This document shows, piece after piece, positions 5,853 to 12,761 of a stretch of 14,897 bases of DNA. Below the pieces are notes generated by a model, which was given only the letters and a program-made list of their open reading frames with translations, was not told the DNA's origin and made no database searches. The stretch comes from JBAPRR01 sp049281195 (GTDB lineage Bacteria; Actinomycetota; Acidimicrobiia; Acidimicrobiales; CAVXTF01): positions 1 to 14,897 of the forward strand of contig JBAPRR010000387.1 in assembly GCA_049281195.1 (NCBI GenBank). Direction: 5' to 3'. Each line of letters begins with the position of its first letter. Within the stretch, counting starts at the first letter, position 1. The position numbers were made by a program, and so were the translations under genes.

Positions 5853-6413
5853 ATGACCACGCTGGCAGACCGTCCGAACACCGCGCTTCTCGTCGTCGAC
5901 GTCCAAAAAGGGGTAGTTCAAGGGAACTACGAGCGTGACGCCGTGGTGGCCAACATCGCCACCCTCGTGGAAAGGGCTCGCCAGGCGGGCGTCCCGGTCG
6001 TATGGGTCCAGGACACCGGTGAGAACCGCTCACAGGGAAGCGAGCCTTGGGAGATCGTCTCTGAGCTCAACCCGTCTTCGGACGAGCCGCAGGTACAGAA
6101 GAGCTACGGCGACTCGTTCGAGGACACCACGCTCGAAGAGGTGTTGTCCGACCTCCGCGTCGGCAGCCTGGTGGTCGCCGGAGCGCAGACCGATGCGTGC
6201 ATCCGGTCCACCATCCATGGCGCCTTGACCAGGGGCTACGACACGTTGCTGGTAAGCGATGCCCACACCACAGAGGACTTGTCCGAGTGGGGGGCTCCGT
6301 CTCCCGACATGGTGATCGCGCACACCAACATGTACTGGAAGGACCACAGTGCTCCGGGCAGGACCGCCGGGACTCTCGAGACGAAGGAAGTCGACTTCGC
6401 AGGGAAGACCTGA
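5853..6413 (+). CDS. Isochorismatase-like cysteine hydrolase
   Basis: A 186-residue enzyme of the isochorismatase/nicotinamidase superfamily (alpha/beta Rossmann-like fold). The Asp-Lys-Cys triad is visible as D16 in LLVVDVQKG, K83 in VQKSYGDSF and C116 in AQTDACIRST, with the usual GAQTDAC-IRST nucleophile loop. Family members hydrolyse isochorismate, nicotinamide, N-carbamoyl compounds or small amides; the sequence does not settle which. The ATG at 5853 is chosen because GGGGAG lies 5-6 bases upstream. An in-frame GTG at 5817 would add 12 atypical residues. Behind it, after only 8 bases, comes the convergent PhzF gene. Its neighbours name no pathway. Confidence 0.9.
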   Translation: MTTLADRPNTALLVVDVQKGVVQGNYERDAVVANIATLVERARQAGVPVVWVQDTGENRSQGSEPWEIVSELNPSSDEPQVQKSYGDSFEDTTLEEVLSDLRVGSLVVAGAQTDACIRSTIHGALTRGYDTLLVSDAHTTEDLSEWGAPSPDMVIAHTNMYWKDHSAPGRTAGTLETKEVDFAGKT

Positions 6414-6421
6414 GGCGGCTG

Positions 6422-7270
6422 CTACTCCAGGCGGAACTTGCCTTCCGCCACGATCACCGCTGATCCACCCACCACGACACGCTCGATGTTGTCGGCGGAT
6501 CCGTAAGTGCATGCGTACAGGTACGAGGGACGCCCGATCTCGGAACCCTGGCTGATCTCGATCTGCTCGCCGAAGTTGATGCGCCCGTATCGGGCCAGGT
6601 GCACAGAGAGGGGACCGGCAGCCGACCCGGTCGCGGCGTCCTCTGGGACCCCGTGCTCGGGCGCGAACATCCGGGTCTTCCAGGTGCGACCCGATCCGGC
6701 GTAGCAATTGACCCCTATCAGACCGAGCTTCGAGAGCGCTCCCAGGTTTGGTTCGAGTGCCCTTACAGCGTCCTCGCTCTCGAGCTCCACGTAGACATGA
6801 AAAGGACCGTTCAGGTAACCCTCGACGGGGAGTCCCGAGGACTCGATCCCTAAAGCGGCGAAGAGGGCGTCCTGATTGTCATAGGGCACGGGGATCGGGA
6901 TCGGCTGGTCCATCTGGCCGAAGACGATCTCGCCGCTCTTGTTCCGTTCGAGCTCGACCGGAATGATGCCGACCCCGGTCTCGAGGCGCACGGTCGAGAT
7001 CTCGGGGTTCATCTGCCCGACGACTACGGCCGTGCCCAGAGTGGGATGCCCGGCAAACGGCAGTTCCGTTCGGGGGGTGAAGATCTTCATCCGGGCGTCT
7101 CCGCCCTTGTCCGGCGGGAAGAGGAACACCGTCTCGGCGAGGTTCATCTCCCGTGCGGTGAGCTGGAGGAGGGCCTCGTCGATCGCTGCTCCGTCGGTGT
7201 AGACGGCCAGCTGGTTGCCTTCGAGAGGCTTGTCCGTGAAGACGTCGACGATGAAATAGGGGTGCTGCAT
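6422..7270 (-). CDS. PhzF-family isomerase/epimerase-like protein
   Basis: A 282-residue protein of the PhzF family (diaminopimelate-epimerase fold, two similar beta-barrel halves). Visible signatures are the N-terminal PYFIVDVFTDKPLEGNQLAV, the NLAETVF segment with the probable catalytic acid Glu46, FTPRTELPFAGHPTLGTA (65-82) and, in the second half, ATGSAAGPLSVHLARYG. PhzF itself isomerises trans-2,3-dihydro-3-hydroxyanthranilate. No other phenazine gene is present, so this is probably one of the many PhzF homologues of unknown substrate. The frame stays open upstream to 7507, but that part overlaps the beta-helix gene's end and a terminator and lacks family similarity. The ATG at 7270 gives the expected N-terminus, though no strong ribosome site is visible. 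Confidence 0.9.
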   Translation of the reverse strand: MQHPYFIVDVFTDKPLEGNQLAVYTDGAAIDEALLQLTAREMNLAETVFLFPPDKGGDARMKIFTPRTELPFAGHPTLGTAVVVGQMNPEISTVRLETGVGIIPVELERNKSGEIVFGQMDQPIPIPVPYDNQDALFAALGIESSGLPVEGYLNGPFHVYVELESEDAVRALEPNLGALSKLGLIGVNCYAGSGRTWKTRMFAPEHGVPEDAATGSAAGPLSVHLARYGRINFGEQIEISQGSEIGRPSYLYACTYGSADNIERVVVGGSAVIVAEGKFRLE

Positions 7271-7339
7271 GCCATCACGGTATGGCACCGCGGGGGTGAA
7301 GTCGCGCAACCGTCCTAAATGTGTCTCACCAAGGAACGA

Positions 7340-7370
7340 GACGCCGGCCTGTGCGCGGCAGGCCGGCGTC
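7340..7370 (-). terminator. Strong GC hairpin behind the beta-helix gene
   Basis: GACGCCGGCCTG (7340-7351) and CAGGCCGGCGTC (7359-7370) form a perfect 12-bp stem with a 7-base loop. On the minus strand it lies about 28 bases after the stop at 7398 and is followed by a modest T-containing stretch (TCGTTCCTT). It also separates that gene from the PhzF gene. Confidence 0.8.
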
Positions 7371-7397
7371 CGTCCGTTGGGGGCTAGCAGGTGAAGA

Positions 7398-8969
7398 TCA
7401 GCAAAGGCCTTCCGGGTTTGAGTCCGCACTCGGTGTGCACTCGTTGCCCGTCCAGGTGTTGGCTGTCCCGGCTGTTTCGCTGCCGGTCGACAGGTCCTGG
7501 TACGCATAGTTCAGGTCGTGCTTGGCGATGTTCGAGGTGAAGTTGTTACCCGTTGCATCCGTGTCGGCCAGGATCCCGTCGTACGACTCTCTGGAGACCG
7601 TGTTCTGAGACACGGTCATCGAGGTGCTTCCGAGGCCGTCTGATCCCTCACCTCCGATGTAGATGCCCAGGTAGTCGCTCGACGCGGTGTTCGACTCGAT
7701 CGTCATGCCGGAGGAGCCCCACTCGTAGATGCCGCCTCCGACATCACCCGTGGCCGTATTGCCCGTCACGCTTCCTGCGACCCCGCTGTCAAGCCCGATC
7801 CCGACGCCACCGAGACCGTTGTAGTTGGTGGCGTTATTCGCGTTGTTGTCGCTGAGCGAGATGGTGTTGGTCGCAGGGCCGTCTCCGTCGTTGCCGGCGT
7901 AGATGTCGACGTCGTTGCTCGTCGCGGTGACGTGGGTCGCGGTCGTGGTTGCGTTGTCGTACAGGAGGAGCCCTGTCGCCACATAGTCCGGTCCGTCGTA
8001 GGAGTTGCCGGTGACCGTGTCGCTGTCGAGGGATATCGACCCGGCTCCGTATCCTTGAATGCCGTTCTGGCCTATGAGGGTGGTCTCGCCGATCCCTGTC
8101 ACCGTCGAGTTATTGACCTTGCACGTAGTCCCGGCGTCGTCGCAGGTGATGCCATTCTTGTCGTAGTTGTTGACGATGACGCTGTTCATGGTCACCTTGG
8201 TCACCTTGCCGGAATCTGCCGCGGCATAGATTCCCAGGCCGTCCTGGCACCCGAAGTCGCTCTGCGAGAGCTCGACATAGGTGACGGTTACGTCGGTCAT
8301 CTTGCCCTTGGCGTCGTGGAAGTAGACGCCGTCGAAGCCCGGTCCGCATCCGGTGAATTGACCCTGAGCCGCGGAGCCGTTGATGGTCAGGTCTTCGAGC
8401 TTGACTTTCGACCCCGGCTGGGCGTCGACGATCGCGTACTGGTTGTAGCTGGAGTCCGTGTCGGGGTCAGCCGTCGCAAGCGTCGAAGGTTCGATGGTCG
8501 TCGCAGACTGGCCCGCTCCCACGATGGTCAGGTTGAGACCGGTCGTGACCACCACCTGCTCGGGATAATTCCCGCCGGCAACGTTGATCGTCGTCGGAGT
8601 GCCACCGGGGGATTGCAGGATCGCATAGGAGATGGTCGCACACGGATGCGAATGGAGTCTGCACGAAGTGTTATCGCTCCCAGTGGAGCCGTTGACGTAC
8701 AGAACTGCCGGCGTTTCGGGTCGGGCGGACCGATGTGCAGCGTGGTGGCGTGGTGCTGCAGACCCGTGTGAGAAATGGACCCGGCCGGCGTTGAACAGAC
8801 TGACGTGCGCAGCGGTGCTCCTGACCGACGGTGCTGCTTTGGTCGAAGCACCTGCGATGCCGGGGGCACCGAATGCACCGACAAGTGTCACGGCTCCTAC
8901 AGCCAGCAGAACTCGTGGTGTGTTCCGCAACGTGTTCACGAGACGGTGAGACTGCATTGATCCTCCCAT
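7398..8969 (-). CDS. Secreted right-handed parallel beta-helix protein
   Basis: A 523-residue exported protein. It opens with basic residues and a hydrophobic segment (VLLAVGAVTLVGAFGAPGIAG), a typical Sec signal peptide, with likely cleavage after GIAGAS. A His/Ala-rich linker (HFSHGSAAPRHHAAHRSARP) leads into a cap with YVNGSTGSDNTSC..HPCATI and INVAGGNYPEQVVV, as in DUF1565/pectate-lyase-like proteins. Repeated rungs then follow, with motifs such as GLGIYAAADSG, GIGLDSGVAGSVTGNTATG, MTIESNTASSDYLGIYIGG and YDGILADTDATGNNFTSNIA. Cysteines occur in close pairs (SC..PC, TC..TC, EC..LC), fitting disulfides outside the cell. No lyase catalytic residues can be assigned; carbohydrate binding or an adhesive role is possible. 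ATG 8969 is chosen for GGAGGGG with 6-base spacing; a TTG at 8984 and an ATG at 8957 are alternatives. Confidence 0.87.
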   Translation of the reverse strand: MGGSMQSHRLVNTLRNTPRVLLAVGAVTLVGAFGAPGIAGASTKAAPSVRSTAAHVSLFNAGRVHFSHGSAAPRHHAAHRSARPETPAVLYVNGSTGSDNTSCRLHSHPCATISYAILQSPGGTPTTINVAGGNYPEQVVVTTGLNLTIVGAGQSATTIEPSTLATADPDTDSSYNQYAIVDAQPGSKVKLEDLTINGSAAQGQFTGCGPGFDGVYFHDAKGKMTDVTVTYVELSQSDFGCQDGLGIYAAADSGKVTKVTMNSVIVNNYDKNGITCDDAGTTCKVNNSTVTGIGETTLIGQNGIQGYGAGSISLDSDTVTGNSYDGPDYVATGLLLYDNATTTATHVTATSNDVDIYAGNDGDGPATNTISLSDNNANNATNYNGLGGVGIGLDSGVAGSVTGNTATGDVGGGIYEWGSSGMTIESNTASSDYLGIYIGGEGSDGLGSTSMTVSQNTVSRESYDGILADTDATGNNFTSNIAKHDLNYAYQDLSTGSETAGTANTWTGNECTPSADSNPEGLC

Positions 8970-9249
8970 GCTGTTCCCCTCCAAATTGGTTGCAAAGACA
9001 AATTACGAGCCAAAGCCCGTGCGCCTTTAATCCGCCGCGGATCAAGGTAGTTGTGGGACGGCAATGCGTCAATGGTTCCGCAAATACAAATTGTTAGGAG
9101 GAAGATTCGTCTATTTCGTTTTCGGAACAGTGGATACATATTGATTGCGCGTGAATAGCCGGTACCCGCAGAATCGTTTCACCATCATGACGAATACAAC
9201 GCTCAATTGGTGAAGTTACGCAACGCCCTGAAACGCGGTCAATGGGCTT
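8970..9249. other. AT-richer intergenic region upstream of the beta-helix gene
   Basis: These 280 bases lie between the sigma factor stop and the beta-helix start, both on the minus strand. The stretch is clearly richer in A and T than the genes around it. I see one plausible minus-strand promoter with a palindrome next to it. Short open frames crossing it show no coding character. Confidence 0.6.
9030..9072 (-). promoter_or_regulatory. Putative promoter and palindromic operator of the beta-helix gene
   Basis: Read on the minus strand, TTGACG (9072-9067), a 17-base spacer and TACCTT (9049-9044) form a plausible promoter with a good -35 and a poor -10. A perfect palindrome, ATCCGC-C-GCGGAT (9030-9042), would cover the expected start point, a classical place for a repressor. 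The start codon follows about 60 bases downstream. Confidence 0.35.
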
Positions 9250-10545
9250 TTATGGCCGGGTTTCGTCAACAAACCCCATTGCGGAGCCCGCATCTCTTAC
9301 TTCACCCAAACGACGCTGCAGGTACTTGCGTTCCGTGGAGGTGGTGGTCAACGAGAGCGCCGTTTCGTATGCATTTGCGGCGTCCTCATAGAGTCCCATT
9401 CGCCTCAACATGTCCGCATGCGTTGCCGGCAGGAGGTGATATCCGTCGAGGCTTCCTGATGATTCGAGTGATTCCACGATATTGATGGCGGCCTTCGGCC
9501 CGAACGCCATCCCTACTGCGACGGCGCGGTTGAGCTCGACGACGGGGGATTTCACCATCGCAGACAGCTCCGTATAAAGACGCGCGATCCCCTTCCAGTC
9601 GGTCATGTCCGCCCGCTCTGCTCGGGCATGGCAACAAGCGATGGCGGCTTGGATCTGGTACGGACCGACCCGATGCCGCCTGGAGGCGGCATCGAGAGCC
9701 CGGATGCCTTCTTCTATCTCTTCTCTATCCCAGCGCCGGCGGTCCTGTTCTTCGAGTGTGACGAAGTTGCCTGATTGGTCGACGCGGGCGTCACGCCGGG
9801 AGTCCTGGAGGAGCATCAGTGCCAGCAACCCGAGGGCCTCGGGCTCGTCGGGCATCAGGCTCACCACGGTGCGGGCCAACCGCAGGGCTTCGCGAGAAAG
9901 GTCCACGCGCAGCAGGTCGTCTCCCGCGGTAGCGGAGTAACCCTCGTTGAAGAGGAGATAGATCACCGCGAGCACCGAGCCGGTGCGTTCGACAAGCAGG
10001 TGGGCCGCAGGGACGCGGTAGGGGATGCCGGCGTTCTTTATCTTGCGCTTCGCGCGGACGAGCCGTTGCGCCATCGTCTGTTCGGGCACCAGGAAGGCCC
10101 TGGCAATTTCAATCGTGGTGAGTCCGGCGAGCGTCCGCAGCGTGAGTGCTACCTGCGCCTCGATCGTGAGCGCGGGGTGACAGCAGGTGAAGATCAACCG
10201 GAGCCGGTCGTCCTCGATGCCGCTCGTGTCCGACGGGTCGGTGAAGTCGGAAGGATCCGCAGAACCGGGGAAGTCCACCGTTGCCACCTCCCGCAACTTG
10301 GCCGTTCCGACGGCCGCGCGACGCGTCGTGTCGAGTGCCTTGTTCTTGGCTACTGCCGTCAGCCACGAGCCCGGGTTGCGCGGGACGCCGTCGCGGCGCC
10401 AGCGTTCCAGCGCGGTCGCCATGGCATCCTGCGCGCATTCCTCCGCCAGGTCCCAATCCCCGGTGAACCGGATCAAGGCAGCCACCACCCGGCCCCACTC
10501 TTCGCGGAAGGCCGAGGCGACGGCTGCCTCCGGGTCCGTGGTCAG
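9250..10545 (-). CDS. ECF42-type RNA polymerase sigma factor with C-terminal extension
   Basis: A sigma-70 family factor of 431 residues if started at CTG 10545. Region 2 spans the conserved FTGDWDLAEECAQDA and RNPGSWLTAVAKNKALD stretches. Then come DDRLRLIFTCCHPAL, typical of this group, and region 4 with the helix-turn-helix LAGLTTIEIARAFLVPEQT. About 250 further residues (from LLFNEGYSA through ADMLRRMGLYEDAANAYETAL) form the helical, TPR-like extension that marks ECF42 factors. These lack an anti-sigma factor and lie next to DGPF proteins, as here. An ATG/GTG/TTG start exists only at 10488 (GTG) and would cut off the conserved segment EAAVASAFREEWGRVVAALI. CTG at 10545 keeps it, overlaps the DGPF stop (CTGA) and has GGGAG 10 bases upstream. 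It is co-transcribed with the DGPF gene. Confidence 0.92.
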   Translation of the reverse strand: MTTDPEAAVASAFREEWGRVVAALIRFTGDWDLAEECAQDAMATALERWRRDGVPRNPGSWLTAVAKNKALDTTRRAAVGTAKLREVATVDFPGSADPSDFTDPSDTSGIEDDRLRLIFTCCHPALTIEAQVALTLRTLAGLTTIEIARAFLVPEQTMAQRLVRAKRKIKNAGIPYRVPAAHLLVERTGSVLAVIYLLFNEGYSATAGDDLLRVDLSREALRLARTVVSLMPDEPEALGLLALMLLQDSRRDARVDQSGNFVTLEEQDRRRWDREEIEEGIRALDAASRRHRVGPYQIQAAIACCHARAERADMTDWKGIARLYTELSAMVKSPVVELNRAVAVGMAFGPKAAINIVESLESSGSLDGYHLLPATHADMLRRMGLYEDAANAYETALSLTTTSTERKYLQRRLGEVRDAGSAMGFVDETRP

Positions 10546-10895
10546 CCGGTCATCTCCCAGATCGGACGCACCTCGATCGATCCGTGGTTGGCGCCGGGGA
10601 TCTTCGCCGCTATCTCGATGGCCTCGTCCAGGTCCTTGCAGTCCACCAAGAAGTAGCCGCCGATCTGCTCCTTGGTCTCAGCGAAGGGGCCGTCAGAGGT
10701 GAGTGTCTCGCCGTCACGCACCCTCACCGTCGTGGCGTCGGTGGTGTCCCTGAGCCTCTCGCCGCCCTGCAGGACGCCGCGACCACCCATCTCGGCCATG
10801 AACTCGCCGTACTCCTTGAAGATGGTGGCGGAGTCCTCCTCGGGGAGCGAGCCGTACCACTTCTCGTCGGTGCAGATCATGAGCAGGTACCTCAT
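10542..10895 (-). CDS. YCII-related DGPF-domain protein
   Basis: A 117-residue YCII-family protein (dimeric ferredoxin-like alpha+beta barrel). It begins with MRYLLMICTDEKWYGS and carries the namesake motif in TSDGPFAETKEQIGGYFLV (DGPF at 68-71), then DLDEAIEIAAKIPGA. Such proteins are the constant partner of ECF42 sigma factors and belong to their regulon. Their biochemical role is unknown, and a direct part in sensing has not been clear. The ATG at 10895 has AAAGGTG about 6 bases upstream; a longer frame to 10955 lacks similarity. Its stop overlaps the sigma factor's start. A TGTCGA/CGTC promoter lies about 67 bases upstream. Confidence 0.93.
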   Translation of the reverse strand: MRYLLMICTDEKWYGSLPEEDSATIFKEYGEFMAEMGGRGVLQGGERLRDTTDATTVRVRDGETLTSDGPFAETKEQIGGYFLVDCKDLDEAIEIAAKIPGANHGSIEVRPIWEMTG

Positions 10896-10961
10896 CGGAT
10901 TCACCTTTCTGTGTGATGGTCGGGACCTCCTCAACCGGTGGCCCTCTGTTGTCACACCTAC

Positions 10962-10988
10962 GACGAACGGGATCCGACGAGATCGACA
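10962..10988 (-). promoter_or_regulatory. ECF42-type promoter of the DGPF/sigma operon
   Basis: On the minus strand TGTCGA (10988-10983) is followed after exactly 17 bases by CGTC (10965-10962). To my knowledge this is the -35/-10 pattern reported for ECF42-dependent promoters in Streptomyces. It lies 67 bases upstream of the DGPF start codon and implies that the sigma factor drives its own operon. Confidence 0.7.
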
Positions 10989-11061
10989 CCTTGGGAGCTC
11001 AGATCTCGAGATTTCTTCCCTCGTTCCGGTTCATCACGGGCCGGCGCACAGTATCGCCTTG

Positions 11062-11101
11062 CCGCACGTCGTCCGGTTGGGAGCTACCAGACGACGTGCG
11101 G
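11062..11101. terminator. Perfect 12-bp hairpin behind the SBP56 gene
   Basis: CCGCACGTCGTC (11062-11073) and GACGACGTGCGG (11090-11101) are perfectly complementary, with a 16-base loop. The hairpin lies about 45 bases past the minus-strand stop at 11147. There is no T-run, but it is the only strong structure between this gene and the DGPF operon. I see nothing else but the promoter in the 250-base gap. Confidence 0.6.
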
Positions 11102-11146
11102 AGGCGAAGTACGGCGTTGATGCTGGAAAGAACTAGGAGAGCCTGA

Positions 11147-12598
11147 TCAGGAGAAGCAGTAGGAGTCCGACGACGCGTCCCCGCCCTGCAGGCGGACCTG
11201 GTGAGGACGAAGGCCCCGGAAATCGGTGACGAAGAGCTTCTCGTCGAACGAGATGCCGCCATTCGGGTCGGCGTCCACCTTCACCAGCCACGAGCCGACC
11301 CCGTCCGGGTAGAACTGGTCGTCCCAGGCTCCGTACAGGGAGTTGGTGAAGTAGATGCGGCGGCCGTCGCGGCTGACCTCGACCATCTGGGGACCGCCGG
11401 AAAGGGGCCCGTCGCTGGCCGGATGCGGTGAGCGGTTGACGATGCCGCCGATGTTCACCGAGCCCGTGAGCTTCGGAGAGAGCGGATCTGACACGTCGTA
11501 CTGCTGCAGCTCTCCGGTTCCCCAGCACGACACGTACAGGAAGCGGTCGTCGACCGAAAGATCGATGTCGGTTACGAGCGGCGGCACGGCGCCGAATCCC
11601 TGGAGGAGGGAAGGGAGCTTGCTCGCATCAGCAGGCTGTGCGGGAATCTCTATGACCTTGCTGATGGCGAAGTCGCCACTGTCGGCCTCGCGATGCCAGA
11701 CCCAGATCGAAGCAGACAGGTCGGCCACGCTTATGACGGAGTTGACGAAGCCGTACGTTTGGTCGGGGTCGTGTGCGGGCCGGAGCTCGAGCGCCATCTG
11801 GTGCTCCTCCCCGAGGTCGAGGACCTGACGGTGGGCGCGCTTTTCGAGGTCCCAGATGTGAATGGCGTGGCCGTACTTCTTGCCGAGGAGAAGCTCCGGA
11901 ACGATCCCGTCTTCGATCATCGATGGCGTGGCCCATTCGCTTGTCACCATTACGTTGTGGCTCAGGTGCCACCAGAAGTCGTAGGCGAGGTACTGCGGGC
12001 CGCGGTCGAGCTCCCACTGCCCGATCGGCTCGAATGTTTCGTGGTCCAAGAGAGCGATCCCACCGGGGCCCTCCGATCCCGCGCCACCGAGGGCACTCAG
12101 ATACAGGCCATCGGGACCGCAGTGAAGGGTGTGCGGTCTCGAGTAGCCGGAGCGCTCGGCGAGCACCTCGGGTTCGATCGTCCTTATCAACCGCGGCTGG
12201 CGGGGATCCGGCTGGGTGTCGACGATGTTGATGCGCGACGAGCGCAAACCCGGCACCAGTAGGTAGCGGCGCTGCAGGTGGCTCGGGTCGTGACCGGAAT
12301 GACAGAGAGCGGAGCTGCAGGCGTTCCAGCCGAAGTGATGGAGCTCGTCTCCCACCGTCGGCATGTCGAGCCAACCCACGATGGATCCGTACTCTTTTGA
12401 GCCAGGCTCCACGTCGACAACTGCCAGTGCGTCCGGGGTTTCGGTGCCGCTGCGGTTGAAGGCGGCTACGTAGGCGAGCTTCTCAGCCGGGGCGGCCGCG
12501 GCGTCGGCGGGAGTCCGGTAGAAGGTCGGATCAGTCACCGCGTGGGCGTGGCCGTTGTGGTCGTGTGACGAGTGGTCTGATTGCGGATCCGAAGCCAT
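11147..12598 (-). CDS. SBP56 family protein (selenium-binding protein/methanethiol oxidase-like)
   Basis: A full-length 483-residue member of the SBP56 family, a beta-propeller-like protein; bacterial members include copper-dependent methanethiol oxidase, which makes formaldehyde, H2S and H2O2. Hallmarks are ELHHFGWNACSS (85-96, Cys94), RPHTLHC (154-160), YDFWWHLSHNVMVTSEW (206-222), GHAIHIWDL (243-251), VTDIDLSVDDRFLYVSCWG (342-360) and RPHQVRLQGGDASSDSYC (464-481). The conserved histidines are candidate metal ligands. The N-terminus is His-rich (HSSHDHNGHAHA, 9-20), which may bind metal. No signal peptide is visible, whereas some methanethiol oxidases are exported, so oxidase activity is a hypothesis. 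AGGAGG lies about 6 bases before the ATG. The gene is monocistronic with its own promoter. Confidence 0.93.
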   Translation of the reverse strand: MASDPQSDHSSHDHNGHAHAVTDPTFYRTPADAAAAPAEKLAYVAAFNRSGTETPDALAVVDVEPGSKEYGSIVGWLDMPTVGDELHHFGWNACSSALCHSGHDPSHLQRRYLLVPGLRSSRINIVDTQPDPRQPRLIRTIEPEVLAERSGYSRPHTLHCGPDGLYLSALGGAGSEGPGGIALLDHETFEPIGQWELDRGPQYLAYDFWWHLSHNVMVTSEWATPSMIEDGIVPELLLGKKYGHAIHIWDLEKRAHRQVLDLGEEHQMALELRPAHDPDQTYGFVNSVISVADLSASIWVWHREADSGDFAISKVIEIPAQPADASKLPSLLQGFGAVPPLVTDIDLSVDDRFLYVSCWGTGELQQYDVSDPLSPKLTGSVNIGGIVNRSPHPASDGPLSGGPQMVEVSRDGRRIYFTNSLYGAWDDQFYPDGVGSWLVKVDADPNGGISFDEKLFVTDFRGLRPHQVRLQGGDASSDSYCFS

Positions 12599-12636
12599 GG
12601 CCCCTCCTCGTTCCAGGGTCTGGGGGACTCTGGCGG

Positions 12637-12650
12637 TTTAGCTTACTAAA
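12637..12650. promoter_or_regulatory. Dyad downstream of the SBP56 start point
   Basis: TTTAG-CTTA-CTAAA (12637-12650) is a perfect 5-bp dyad in an AT-rich patch, about 10-23 bases downstream of the predicted transcription start. It could be a repressor site; it is short enough to be chance. Confidence 0.3.
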
Positions 12651-12666
12651 TCCATCGTATTTATAG

Positions 12667-12696
12667 AGTATAGCCGTCGCCGGTGGCAGACCGCAA
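12667..12696 (-). promoter_or_regulatory. Sigma-70-like promoter of the SBP56 gene
   Basis: Read on the minus strand, TTGCGG (12696-12691), an 18-base spacer and TATACT (12672-12667) sit in an AT-rich patch about 70 bases before the start codon. The -10 is 5 of 6 to consensus. Confidence 0.55.
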
Positions 12697-12761
12697 GGGG
12701 TTCCACCTCGAGAAACACCAGGTCCGAGAGGGTGGCGCCTACTGTTTCACCGATATGGGCC

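Noticed and set aside
7271..7507. Extended N-terminus of the PhzF-family protein
   Set aside because: The extension has no family similarity, crosses a strong terminator and runs into the 3' end of the beta-helix gene in another frame.
7932..8771. 279-residue plus-strand open frame
   Set aside because: It lies wholly opposite the well-supported beta-helix gene and has no recognisable motif; long antisense frames are common at this GC content.
9207..9485. 92-residue plus-strand open frame between the beta-helix and sigma genes
   Set aside because: Most of it is antisense to the C-terminus of the sigma factor, and no motif or ribosome site supports it.
9775..10656. 293-residue plus-strand open frame
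   Set aside because: It is antisense to the ECF42 sigma factor, whose domains are clear.
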